Origin: Segatella baroniae B14
GTDB taxonomy: Bacteria > Bacteroidota > Bacteroidia > Bacteroidales > Bacteroidaceae
Reading direction: 5' to 3'
Length of the DNA: 64,000 nucleotides
Assembly (NCBI RefSeq): GCF_022024235.1
Contig: NZ_CP091799.1
Location: 2,421,001-2,485,000, forward strand
Under the pieces are notes generated by a model. It worked only from the letters and a program-made list of their open reading frames with translations, was not told where the DNA came from and searched no databases. Shown piece by piece: positions 47,683-56,656 of the stretch. Positions within the stretch are counted from its first letter, which is position 1. Every line of letters begins with the position of its first letter. A program made the translations under genes and the position numbers.

Positions 47683-50600
47683 ATGAAACCAAAGAATCAA
47701 AGACCGTTATTGCTTGCAGGTTTAGTATCTTGCATTTGGGCAGGATATTTACCTCAAACCTTTGCAGCAGATAATGCTGCTATGGTTGTTCAGCAACAAA
47801 CCAAAAAGATTTCAGGTACTGTAACAGACGCACAAGGTCCTATTATCGGTGCCACAGTTCGTGTAGTAGGTACAAAAATTGCCACTGTAACAGATTTTGA
47901 TGGTCGTTACACACTTAATGTACCGGCAGGTGCTACTCTCTCAGTTAACTATGTAGGTTATATTGAGAAAAAGATTAAAGTTGGTTCACAGAGTACAATC
48001 GATGTAACCATTGTAGAAGATAGTCAGAATCTAAACGAAGTAGTAGTTGTGGGTTATGGTACAATGAAAAAAAGCGATTTGGCAGGTGCTTCAACATCAT
48101 TGGATGAGAAGACTTTGAAGTCTGCTCCTATGACGAATGTAGATGACGCCCTTCAGGGACGTGTATCTGGTGTTACTACGATGACAACATCTGGCGCACC
48201 AGGTTCTGCTGTGTCTGTAAGTGTTCGTGGTCAGGCTACTATAAATGCTAATTCCGATCCATTATATGTTGTTGATGGTGTTATCTGGCAAGGTGGTTCT
48301 AATAGTGGAGCAAGTCTTGGTTTAGGTGATGCTTTAGGAAATGGTACACATTCTGCAGTTTCTCCTCTTTCTTTGTTAAATCCTGCGGATATCGTTAGCA
48401 TGGAAGTTCTCAAAGATGCTTCTGCAACTGCTATTTATGGTGCTCAGGGTGCTAATGGTGTAATTCTTATTACAACGAAGCAGGGTAAGAGTGGTGAAGC
48501 TAAATTTACTTATAATGGTAGTGTCTCGGCTTCTCGCCAAAATAAACGGCTTGATATTATGAATCTCCGTGAGTATGCTGAGTTCTATAACAGTTTGGTA
48601 GCTCAGGGTGAAATTTCTAAGCCCGATGCAATCTATAGCGATCCTTCTATTTTAGGTATTGGTACCAATTGGCAGGATGCTATCTTCCGCACAGCGTGGT
48701 CTAATAGTCATCAGATTAGTGCCGAAGGAGGTACTGATAAAATTAAATATTATCTTTCAGGTAACTATGAAAAGCAGAATGGTACAATTATCGGTAGTGA
48801 TTTTAGTCGCTATGGCTTTCGTGTGAATGTAGAAGCTCAATTGAAAAATTGGTTAAAGGTTGGTACCAATAATACTTATAGTAAGACTAGTGAAAGTTTG
48901 AAATTGGCTGATAGTGATGAGGGCTTGATAAACTATTCTTTGACTACTCCTCCTGATATTCAGATATATGATGTAGATGGTAACTATTCAAGCGTATCGA
49001 AGGAAGGTTATACCAATCCTAACCCTATCGCTATGGCATTAATGGATGATATTTTGCTTGATAGACAGTCTTTGAATGGTAGTGTCTTTGCAGATATCAC
49101 ACCTATTAAGCATTTTACATGGCATGCTCAGTTTGGTTATAATGTTGGTGCATCTAAGGGTTCTACTTATAATCCTAAGGTAAACTTGGGTACTTGGAAT
49201 CGTGATCAGAATCAGAGTCGTATCCAAAAGAACAGTAATACCTATTGGTCGTTGAGTAACTATCTTAGCTACAATAATAATTGGGGCAAGCATAGTGTTT
49301 CGGCTATGCTGGGTCAGGAAGCTTGGGAATCTAAATACGATTATACCTCCGTTTATAATACGAATCTTCCTAATGATATCGTTCATAACCCTGCTCTTGG
49401 TACGGGTGATCCTCAGATAGGTGCAGGATGGGGAAGTTCCTCTATGGCTTCTTTCTTCACTCGTGAAACTTATAATTTTGATGATCGTTATTTAGCTACA
49501 TATACCTTCCGTTATGATGGTAGTTCAAACTTTGGTCCAAATAAGCGTTGGGCTGGCTTCCACTCAGTTGCATTAGCATGGCGTTTTTCTAATGAAAAAT
49601 TTATTCGGGATATTGCGGGTAAATGGCTTTCTAATGGTAAACTGCGTATGGGATGGGGACAAACTGGTAACTCTAATATTGGTAGTTACAAGTGGGGTTC
49701 TGCTATGTCTGTAATGGAAACATCATTGGGTGTATCTTATCGTCCAGCTAACTTGAAGAATCTGGATATTAAGTGGGAAACCCAAGAACAGCTGAACATA
49801 GGTCTTGATCTTGGCTTCTTTGATAATCGTTTAAATTTTACATTTGACGCTTATAAGAAAGAATCAAAAGATATGTTGATGCAGTTGATACTCCCTTCTA
49901 TTATGGGTACTAGTGGTAATAGTTCATCTGCTCTTGCTGCTCCTTATGGTAACTATGGTGACATTGAAAATACTGGTTTTGAGTTTGATATCAGTGGTAA
50001 ACCTATCGCAACAAAGGATTTTGATTGGACTTCTGATTTCAATATATCATTTAATAGTAACAAATTGAAGAGTTTGTCGGGCAGTACAGCCTTGCTTGGA
50101 TATGGTCAGTGGACTGATGTTGTTACTCGTACAGTTCCTGGTGAGTCTCTGTTTTCTTTCTATGGTTATCAAGTTGAAGGTGTATATACAAGTTTTGAAG
50201 ACATCTTGAATTCTCCGGTGAATACACTTCAGCAAAATAATCCTATTGTTACAAATGCCGATGGTACAAAGTCTTGGAGTACAGATGCTTCAAAATATAG
50301 CCGAACGAATACGACATACGTAGGTGATTTGAAGTTTAAGGATGTCAATAATGATGGTATTATTGATGAAAATGATAAGACGAATATTGGTTCTCCATGG
50401 CCAAAGTTCACTTTCGGCTTCAACAATAGTTTCCGTTATAAGAACTTTGATTTGAATATATTCCTCAATGGTTCTGTAGGAGGCAAGATAGGCAACTATA
50501 TGAAGATGAAGCTGACACACATGAATAGTGTTTGGACTAATCAGTTGGTGGATGTTGCCGGTAGAGCGCAATTGACGGCTGCCGATGGCAATACTACAGG

Positions 50601-50964
50601 AGCTTGGTATGACAATATTGCTAATGTGGTAGTGAGCAATCCTGATGCAACCTTGCCTCGCGCTTCTATTAATGACCCTAATGATAATGATGCTTGGAGT
50701 AGTCGTTATATTGAGAGTGGTTCTTATCTTCGCCTGAAGAGTATAACTCTTGGATATACTCTACCAAGACCGCTTGTTTCAAAACTTGGTATGAATAGTG
50801 TTCGTATATCTTTGAATGCAACGAATCTATTTACTATTACAGGTTATGATGGTTATGATCCTGAAATTGGTGCATCTACAGCAAGTGCTAATGTATTCAA
50901 TTTGGATAATGGTCGTTATCCTTCTCCAACAACAGTAACATTCAATCTGAATTTATCATTCTAA
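47683..50964 (+). CDS. SusC/RagA-family TonB-dependent outer-membrane transporter (mannan PUL)
   Basis: 1093 residues; signal peptide to about residue 29 (ending TFAADN). Carboxypeptidase-D-like domain (about 42-118, ISGTVTDAQGPIIGATVRV ... DFDGRY), EVVVVGYGTMKKSDLAGA segment, plug (ATINANSDPLYVVDGVIW ... SATAIYGAQGANGVILITTK) and barrel ending in VTFNLNLSF, all typical. With its SusD partner it should import manno- or glucomanno-oligosaccharides. The substrate is inferred from the GH26-GH5 enzyme in the same operon and the shared operator with the mannobiose operon. Confidence 0.93.
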   Translation: MKPKNQRPLLLAGLVSCIWAGYLPQTFAADNAAMVVQQQTKKISGTVTDAQGPIIGATVRVVGTKIATVTDFDGRYTLNVPAGATLSVNYVGYIEKKIKVGSQSTIDVTIVEDSQNLNEVVVVGYGTMKKSDLAGASTSLDEKTLKSAPMTNVDDALQGRVSGVTTMTTSGAPGSAVSVSVRGQATINANSDPLYVVDGVIWQGGSNSGASLGLGDALGNGTHSAVSPLSLLNPADIVSMEVLKDASATAIYGAQGANGVILITTKQGKSGEAKFTYNGSVSASRQNKRLDIMNLREYAEFYNSLVAQGEISKPDAIYSDPSILGIGTNWQDAIFRTAWSNSHQISAEGGTDKIKYYLSGNYEKQNGTIIGSDFSRYGFRVNVEAQLKNWLKVGTNNTYSKTSESLKLADSDEGLINYSLTTPPDIQIYDVDGNYSSVSKEGYTNPNPIAMALMDDILLDRQSLNGSVFADITPIKHFTWHAQFGYNVGASKGSTYNPKVNLGTWNRDQNQSRIQKNSNTYWSLSNYLSYNNNWGKHSVSAMLGQEAWESKYDYTSVYNTNLPNDIVHNPALGTGDPQIGAGWGSSSMASFFTRETYNFDDRYLATYTFRYDGSSNFGPNKRWAGFHSVALAWRFSNEKFIRDIAGKWLSNGKLRMGWGQTGNSNIGSYKWGSAMSVMETSLGVSYRPANLKNLDIKWETQEQLNIGLDLGFFDNRLNFTFDAYKKESKDMLMQLILPSIMGTSGNSSSALAAPYGNYGDIENTGFEFDISGKPIATKDFDWTSDFNISFNSNKLKSLSGSTALLGYGQWTDVVTRTVPGESLFSFYGYQVEGVYTSFEDILNSPVNTLQQNNPIVTNADGTKSWSTDASKYSRTNTTYVGDLKFKDVNNDGIIDENDKTNIGSPWPKFTFGFNNSFRYKNFDLNIFLNGSVGGKIGNYMKMKLTHMNSVWTNQLVDVAGRAQLTAADGNTTGAWYDNIANVVVSNPDATLPRASINDPNDNDAWSSRYIESGSYLRLKSITLGYTLPRPLVSKLGMNSVRISLNATNLFTITGYDGYDPEIGASTASANVFNLDNGRYPSPTTVTFNLNLSF

Positions 50965-50983
50965 CGATAGAAAGGATTTCACA

Positions 50984-52741
50984 ATGAAAAGCAAATATAT
51001 AAAGTATACTGCTGTAACCTTACTTTTGGGTTTAGGTTTATCGTCTTGTAGCTCATTCTTGGATAAGCCGGTAGAGGATAGCTACAATACAGAAAATTAT
51101 TATACCTCCGATGCTGCTTGTATTTCAGGCGTCAATTACTTGTATAATTCACCTTGGTATGATTTCCAACGTGGTTTTATCAAGGTAGGTGAAGTGTTAT
51201 CTGGTAATATGTACTGGGGGAATAGTCCATATCTGAACTTTAGTGTTAACGGTACAGATCAGGATTTGGTAAATATGTCTTATTCGCTTTGGTCAGAAAT
51301 CGGTCATGCTAATACTGTTTATGAGTCTATTAAGGGTGCTACAGCTTCTGAGGCTACCAAGAATCAGTGTTTGGGTGAGTGTCTGGCATGGAAGGCCATG
51401 GCTTATTTTTTCCTCGTTCGTAGTTTTGGAGATGTGCCTATTATACATAATAACTCTGAAAACTTAGCAGCAGGTGATTATAATACCCTCAGTAAGGTAC
51501 AGAAAGCTGATGTGTATGAGTATATTATTATGACATTGGAAAAGGCAATGGAACTTCTTCCTAAAGAAAAAAGTACAACGGGGCGTATTGATTACTATTG
51601 TGCAGAAGGTCTTTTGGCTAAAGTTTATCTTACAAGGGCTGGTGTAAGCGGTTCTTTAAATAGTTCTGATTTGGCCAAAGCTGCAGAGTATTCTAAAGAT
51701 GTTATAGAAAACTCTGGTCGTGCTTTATTAACCAATTATTCTGATATTTTCCGTGGAAGCAATAATAACAGTGATGAAAGTTTGTTTGCGTGGAAATGGA
51801 CAGTAGGCTCACACTGGACATGTCAGAATACCTTGCAAAGTGACCTTGCTCCTGAAGGATTTGATGAGAATGGTGACTGTTGGGGTGGTTGGGGAGGCCC
51901 TTCACTTGATTTGATTGAAGCTTTTGGTGTATCCCCAAAGGATGATCCTGCAAAGCGAATTGATAAAGATTCCCGTCGTAAGGCAACGGTGATGTTAGCT
52001 GGTGATATTTATGACTATTTCTGGAGAGATCATGATCTCGGTAATAATAAGAAAGGCTTTGATTACCTTCGTTTTTGGTATGATAAGACTTATAATGCTG
52101 CTGCGACTGGTGAATGTCAGGCTCCTTGCGGTGGTACGAATGTAAAGCATTTGTATGGTGATAATGCTGATCATATCGCAGAAACAGGTCTAACTCCAGG
52201 TCGTATGGCTTATGCATTCTCTACTCATATTTTAAGATTGGCTGATGTATACTTGGTAAATGCTGAAGCACATACCCTTCTTGATGGTGGTTCAACAACA
52301 AATGCAGATGCTTTGTATGCATTCAATCAAGTTCATCAACGTGCAGTTCCTTCTGATGTAGAAAAGTCATCATTAACATTTGATGAAGTATGGAAAGAAC
52401 GTCGTCTAGAATTGGCTGGTGAAGGTGACCGATGGTATGATTTTGTTCGAAGAAGTTATTATGATGTAAATTCTTGCATTAAGGAAATTACGGCCCAGAA
52501 ACGTAATTCTCTTTGGGGATGTAATATTGTGTATAAGAGATATTATGAATCTGGAAAAACGAATTGGTCTTACAGTGAGGAAGATGGTGAATTCCAATAT
52601 GATGAGGCTACAGCAGCTCCTAACGTTACAGCTGCAAGTTTCTCTTTGCCGTTCCCGACTGAGGATGTTGCATTGAATCCTAATCTTGCTACAAGTGCAG
52701 CATCCATTCATGTAGATGTGCGTAATACATATAGCTATTAA
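50984..52741 (+). CDS. SusD/RagB-family surface glycan-binding lipoprotein (mannan PUL)
   Basis: 585 residues; lipobox LGLSSCSSF (Cys about residue 22). SusD features: FLDKPVEDSYNTENYYTSDAAC at the start, LAWKAMAYFFLVRSFGDVPII, the HILRLADVYLVNAEAHTLL motif and VWKERRLELAGEGDRWYDFVRR near the C-terminus. Pairs with the SusC encoded 19 bp upstream. Spacing to the following lipoprotein gene is 20 bp. Confidence 0.93.
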   Translation: MKSKYIKYTAVTLLLGLGLSSCSSFLDKPVEDSYNTENYYTSDAACISGVNYLYNSPWYDFQRGFIKVGEVLSGNMYWGNSPYLNFSVNGTDQDLVNMSYSLWSEIGHANTVYESIKGATASEATKNQCLGECLAWKAMAYFFLVRSFGDVPIIHNNSENLAAGDYNTLSKVQKADVYEYIIMTLEKAMELLPKEKSTTGRIDYYCAEGLLAKVYLTRAGVSGSLNSSDLAKAAEYSKDVIENSGRALLTNYSDIFRGSNNNSDESLFAWKWTVGSHWTCQNTLQSDLAPEGFDENGDCWGGWGGPSLDLIEAFGVSPKDDPAKRIDKDSRRKATVMLAGDIYDYFWRDHDLGNNKKGFDYLRFWYDKTYNAAATGECQAPCGGTNVKHLYGDNADHIAETGLTPGRMAYAFSTHILRLADVYLVNAEAHTLLDGGSTTNADALYAFNQVHQRAVPSDVEKSSLTFDEVWKERRLELAGEGDRWYDFVRRSYYDVNSCIKEITAQKRNSLWGCNIVYKRYYESGKTNWSYSEEDGEFQYDEATAAPNVTAASFSLPFPTEDVALNPNLATSAASIHVDVRNTYSY

Positions 52742-52761
52742 CCTTTTAAGAAAATACAATT

Positions 52762-54144
52762 ATGAAAATTAAAAATATAACATGGTCTTTCATGATTGCT
52801 CTAACGGCAGTTGGCTCGGGATTCACATCCTGTGCAGATCAGCCTGATAAATTTGAACTGGCAAGTGGAACTCCTACTGTATATTATATTCGACCGGTAG
52901 ATGTAGCCAGCAAGGATTCGTTGCTTACTTCAGCGTCTTTACAATCTACAATTTGTTTAGTAGGTGATAATTTGAAAAGTATCAAGGGTATTCTTTTCAA
53001 TGATCAGGCAGCTGTATTAAATACAAGTTATATTACTGATCATACATTGATTGTTTCTGTTCCTAACGAGATTCCTTCTGTAGTAACAGATAAAATGTAT
53101 ATGATTACTGCTAGTAATGATACAATACCTTATGATTTTCAGGTTACCATTTCTGCTCCTTCTGTAGTTTCCATGAGCAACGAGTGGGCTAAAGCAGGAG
53201 AGGAAGTTACTATTACTGGTGATTATTTCCTGGATTATGATAACTATCCTTTAGAGATCAAAGTTGGTAAAGATTATACTTTGCCAAGAGAGGCTATTAC
53301 GAGTATCGAAAAAACGAAGATTACGTTTACCATGCCTGAGGATATGCCGCAGCATGAAGATATAGTTGTCTCTGATAAGTATGGTTCAACCAATGCACCA
53401 TTCCAGTATATGGATAATCGTGGTATGCTATTCGACTTTGATACACCTAATAGTGTTACGAATGAAGTGTTAGGTAATTCTGGATGGCATGATCGTATTA
53501 TCCAGAGTGATGATACATCGCTCAGTGGTAATTATATGCAAATAGGTAATACTGGTGTTACTATGGCTGCTAATGGTAAATGGAATGATGAATTCTCTTT
53601 CGAATACTGGGCTGGTAATTGGGCTAATCCTGAGACCTATGCATCTCATCCTCGCCTTTGTGATGTCGCAGACTTCTCTGATTGGACAAACAAGAGTTTG
53701 AAGTTTGAAATGTTGATTCCTGCTGATGCCGGTTGGGGAGCAGGTCCAATGCAGATTATTTTTGGTAGTCCTTCTCAGATCAGTTTAGGTAATGCTGGCG
53801 TTGTAGATGTGAACGGCGTAACCTTAGCTGGTTGTAACAATACCTGGTTTCATGCTCAGAATGGTTGGGGACGTGCCATTTATATGCCTTGGTATTCAAA
53901 TTCTAGTGCAAGTCTTTATGATACAGGTGATAAGTGGGTTACCGTCACAATTCCTCTTTCTGATTTTAATCTTGAATTTGATGGAAATTCGGCTACTAAG
54001 TCATTCTCTAGTATTAATGACTTTTCAAGTTTGAATATTTTCCTGATTAAGGGTGCTTACAATGATAAGTCTGTTCTTCCTGACGGAGTGGAATGTACAC
54101 CAATTATCAAGATTGATAATATTCGTGTTGTGCCTAATAAATAA
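52762..54144 (+). CDS. Surface glycan-binding lipoprotein with IPT/TIG domains (SGBP-B type)
   Basis: 460 residues; lipobox GFTSCADQ (Cys about residue 24). Two IPT/TIG-like Ig domains (about 38-130 and 130-220, the second with EWAKAGEEVTITGDYF) precede a C-terminal beta-sandwich (about 225-458) rich in Trp (NSGWHDRII, EYWAGNW, GWGAGPMQIIFG, YMPWYSN) that resembles the glycan-binding domain of Bacteroides SGBP-B proteins. It would hold mannan at the surface next to SusCD. Fold is recognised by pattern; ligand is inferred. Confidence 0.8.
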   Translation: MKIKNITWSFMIALTAVGSGFTSCADQPDKFELASGTPTVYYIRPVDVASKDSLLTSASLQSTICLVGDNLKSIKGILFNDQAAVLNTSYITDHTLIVSVPNEIPSVVTDKMYMITASNDTIPYDFQVTISAPSVVSMSNEWAKAGEEVTITGDYFLDYDNYPLEIKVGKDYTLPREAITSIEKTKITFTMPEDMPQHEDIVVSDKYGSTNAPFQYMDNRGMLFDFDTPNSVTNEVLGNSGWHDRIIQSDDTSLSGNYMQIGNTGVTMAANGKWNDEFSFEYWAGNWANPETYASHPRLCDVADFSDWTNKSLKFEMLIPADAGWGAGPMQIIFGSPSQISLGNAGVVDVNGVTLAGCNNTWFHAQNGWGRAIYMPWYSNSSASLYDTGDKWVTVTIPLSDFNLEFDGNSATKSFSSINDFSSLNIFLIKGAYNDKSVLPDGVECTPIIKIDNIRVVPNK

Positions 54145-54165
54145 ATCTTAATAAGGATGTAAGTC

Positions 54166-56130
54166 ATGATAAAACTTAATAATATATTTGTCATGTTATT
54201 GGTGGCCCTGGTAGGGCTATCAGTAACCGCTTGTAGTAGTGATGACGATTTGAATACTGATCAGTACGGTAATGATATTGCTGTCAACTCGTTTGGTCCT
54301 TGTCCTGTACTTCGTGGAGGTATGCTTTATTTCTATGGTAGTCATTTGGATCAGATTAGTGAGATTGATCTTCCTGGTGCTGATCCGATTACTGCTATAC
54401 AAGTGCTAACTGCGGGTTCTCATAGTAAAATCTCAATAGAGGTTCCTGCTGAAAAGTGTGATACGGGTATTGTTGTTTTGAAGACTGTTAAGGGTGGTAC
54501 CATTAGCACAATTTCTCCTGTTACCTATCGTGAAGATATCAAATTAACAGATTTCTATGTTGGGCAAGAGAATAATAAGATTGGTGCTGTTGGTGATATT
54601 GTTACGATTAAGGGTGATTATTTGAATTTATTTCATGGAATAATTTTTGCAGATAATGATACAGTAAAGGAGGATGCTTTTATTGCTCATGATCGTTATA
54701 CGATTCAGGTAGCTATTCCTGAGGAAGCAAAGACGGGACAGATTACGCTTACAGACTTGGCTTCTTCTCCAACGGAAATCAGTACTGAGGATGCTCTGAC
54801 GGTAACTCTTCCTACTGTTCAGAATTTGACGCCTACAACCCTTAAGGCTGGTGCTACAATCTCTGTCACGGGTTCAAGCTTAACGCAGATTGCCAGTGTC
54901 AAGTTGAATGGTGCAGTTGTTGCTGATAGCGATTTTATTGCTCAGACTGCTACTATGGTTAGCTTTGCTCTTCCAGTGAAAGCATCTGATGGTGAAGTAA
55001 CATTGGTTACGAAGTCTGGTGTTGAGATTCCTGCTGGTAGTATTACTACGGTTGTTCCAACAGACTTGGCTGTTTCTCCTTCTCCTGTTAAAAATGGCAA
55101 GACGATTACGATTACAGGTAAGGATCTTGACTTGATTACAGGTATCGCATTCCCTAACGCTACTGATGCTACAATCGCAACTCAATCTGCAACTCAGATT
55201 ACAGCTAAAATTCCAGTCACTGCTCAGGAGGGGGATATCACTTTGAGCCTGGCTAATGGTAAGACTGTATCTGTTGCTTATACATTGGTAAAACCAACTG
55301 TAATAAATTTTATACCTACTACATTGACTGCGGGTGATAGGGTTGTCCTAACAGGTACTGATCTTGACTTGGTGAAGTCTATTACCTTCCCTGGAGAAGC
55401 TGATATCGAAATTACAGAGTTTGCTGCTCAGTCAGAAACCTCTATCGGTTTAACGACTCCTGTTGCAGCGTCAGGTTCAGGTGTTATTTTGAACTTGATG
55501 AATGGTACAACGGTTAAGGTATCAGGTCTTACCATTAATGCTTCTACAACACCGGCGGTTAATAGTACAGAAGTTGAAGGTACTGTTGGTGAATATGTAA
55601 CTGTATCTGGAAAGAACTTTAATAATGTTGAGGCTATTTATATTGGTGGAACTAAGGTTACTAAGATTAGAAGTCGTAGTGACAGTGAAATTACATTCCA
55701 AATTCCAGCTTCTATAGCTCCTGCTACTTATGATTTTATCTTTATTACTCCAGAAGAAACTAAATTTACTGTAGGTAAGATCATTGTAAATTCTGCAGAG
55801 AAGACTATTTGGACAGGTAGCTTTGATTGTGCAAATTGGGCAGGCAATCAAGATCTAGCTTGGGGTGGATATGATTGGTCTACTGTTAAAGCTGGTCAAG
55901 TACTAACTTTCTATTTTACAGCAAACGATACAAGTGCTAGTTGGGTATGTATTAGTGTTCGTCAGGGAGATAAATGGGACAATTTACCTAATGCACAGAT
56001 TGATTTGACTGGATCTTCAACGGTTGCTACTTATACATTGACAGAAACAGCTCTTAATCAGTTAGTCAATAATGGTGGTCTCGTTGTTACAGGAAAGGAT
56101 GTTACAATCACTAAGATTACATTGAAGTAA
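54166..56130 (+). CDS. Multi-IPT/TIG surface lipoprotein with a distinct C-terminal module
   Basis: 654 residues; lipobox SVTACSSDDD (Cys about residue 23). Six or so tandem Ig-like IPT/TIG repeats of 75-90 residues cover about 30-545; internal ones share the pattern LKAGATISVTGSSL / KNGKTITITGKDLDL / TAGDRVVLTGTDLDLV / VGEYVTVSGKNFNNVEAIYIGG. The last 105 residues form a separate domain (IWTGSFDCANWAGNQDLAWGG ... TFYFTANDTSASWVCISVRQGDKWDNL ... GGLVVTGKDVTITKITLK), probably the glycan-binding end presented on a long stalk. Second SGBP of this operon. Binding role inferred from position. Confidence 0.78.
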   Translation: MIKLNNIFVMLLVALVGLSVTACSSDDDLNTDQYGNDIAVNSFGPCPVLRGGMLYFYGSHLDQISEIDLPGADPITAIQVLTAGSHSKISIEVPAEKCDTGIVVLKTVKGGTISTISPVTYREDIKLTDFYVGQENNKIGAVGDIVTIKGDYLNLFHGIIFADNDTVKEDAFIAHDRYTIQVAIPEEAKTGQITLTDLASSPTEISTEDALTVTLPTVQNLTPTTLKAGATISVTGSSLTQIASVKLNGAVVADSDFIAQTATMVSFALPVKASDGEVTLVTKSGVEIPAGSITTVVPTDLAVSPSPVKNGKTITITGKDLDLITGIAFPNATDATIATQSATQITAKIPVTAQEGDITLSLANGKTVSVAYTLVKPTVINFIPTTLTAGDRVVLTGTDLDLVKSITFPGEADIEITEFAAQSETSIGLTTPVAASGSGVILNLMNGTTVKVSGLTINASTTPAVNSTEVEGTVGEYVTVSGKNFNNVEAIYIGGTKVTKIRSRSDSEITFQIPASIAPATYDFIFITPEETKFTVGKIIVNSAEKTIWTGSFDCANWAGNQDLAWGGYDWSTVKAGQVLTFYFTANDTSASWVCISVRQGDKWDNLPNAQIDLTGSSTVATYTLTETALNQLVNNGGLVVTGKDVTITKITLK

Positions 56131-56153
56131 TTCTCTATGTTTTTATAAAATTG

Positions 56154-56181
56154 GTGGCGTGATATATTAATATTACGCCAC
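56154..56181 (+). other. Intercistronic hairpin
   Basis: GTGGCGT (56154-56160) pairs with ACGCCAC (56175-56181) over an AT-rich loop, followed by ATTTTACTT. Could attenuate or process the operon mRNA before the enzyme genes. Confidence 0.5.
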
Positions 56182-56206
56182 ATTTTACTTGATTAAAACT
56201 TTTATT

Positions 56207-56656
56207 ATGAGGAAGTTTATATTAGCTTTTATTTTTGCAATCTGTGTGTTTGCAGCAAAAGCTGCAGACAAGTCATTGATTATTACGTTTAATGATAATA
56301 CCACACAGATTTTTGCCTTATCAGATCTTCCTAATATTAAAATGCAAAATGATAAGATGACTATTGTTGCAGGTTTAACAACTGCAGAGTATGATTTGTA
56401 TAAAGTCAGAACATTTACATTTGGAGAAAGTACGGGAATTGAAGATGTTACAAATGAAAAATTGACTTTTGAGGGCAATTCGCTGATAATTCCAGGTTCT
56501 TCAAATCAGATTCGTATTTTTTCTATCAATGGAATGTGTGTTTCTTTGGATAGTACCCAATTAGGTTCGTTTACAGTTCTTAATTTGGAGTCGTTACCTC
56601 AGGGAGTATATGTTATTAATACAAATGGTAAATCTGTTAAAATAACCAAGAAATGA
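56207..56656 (+). CDS. Small secreted protein: enzyme-type N-domain joined directly to a type IX-like sorting tail
   Basis: 149 residues from the ATG at 56207, which opens a signal peptide (MRKFILAFIFAICVFAAKAA). The N-domain (about 22-85: LIITFNDNTTQIFALSDLPNIKM ... YDLYKVRTFTFGE) resembles the N-terminus of the next protein (TYVVNKADGTSQSYKVMEFPNIKF ... VWNISDVKSVTFNI). The C-terminal 65 residues (IRIFSINGMCV ... LESLPQGVYVINTNGKSVKITKK) look like a Por-type sorting tail. There is no catalytic core between them. Translationally coupled (ATGA) to the GH26-GH5 gene. Function unknown; may be a helper protein or a remnant of a larger enzyme. Confidence 0.65.
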   Translation: MRKFILAFIFAICVFAAKAADKSLIITFNDNTTQIFALSDLPNIKMQNDKMTIVAGLTTAEYDLYKVRTFTFGESTGIEDVTNEKLTFEGNSLIIPGSSNQIRIFSINGMCVSLDSTQLGSFTVLNLESLPQGVYVINTNGKSVKITKK

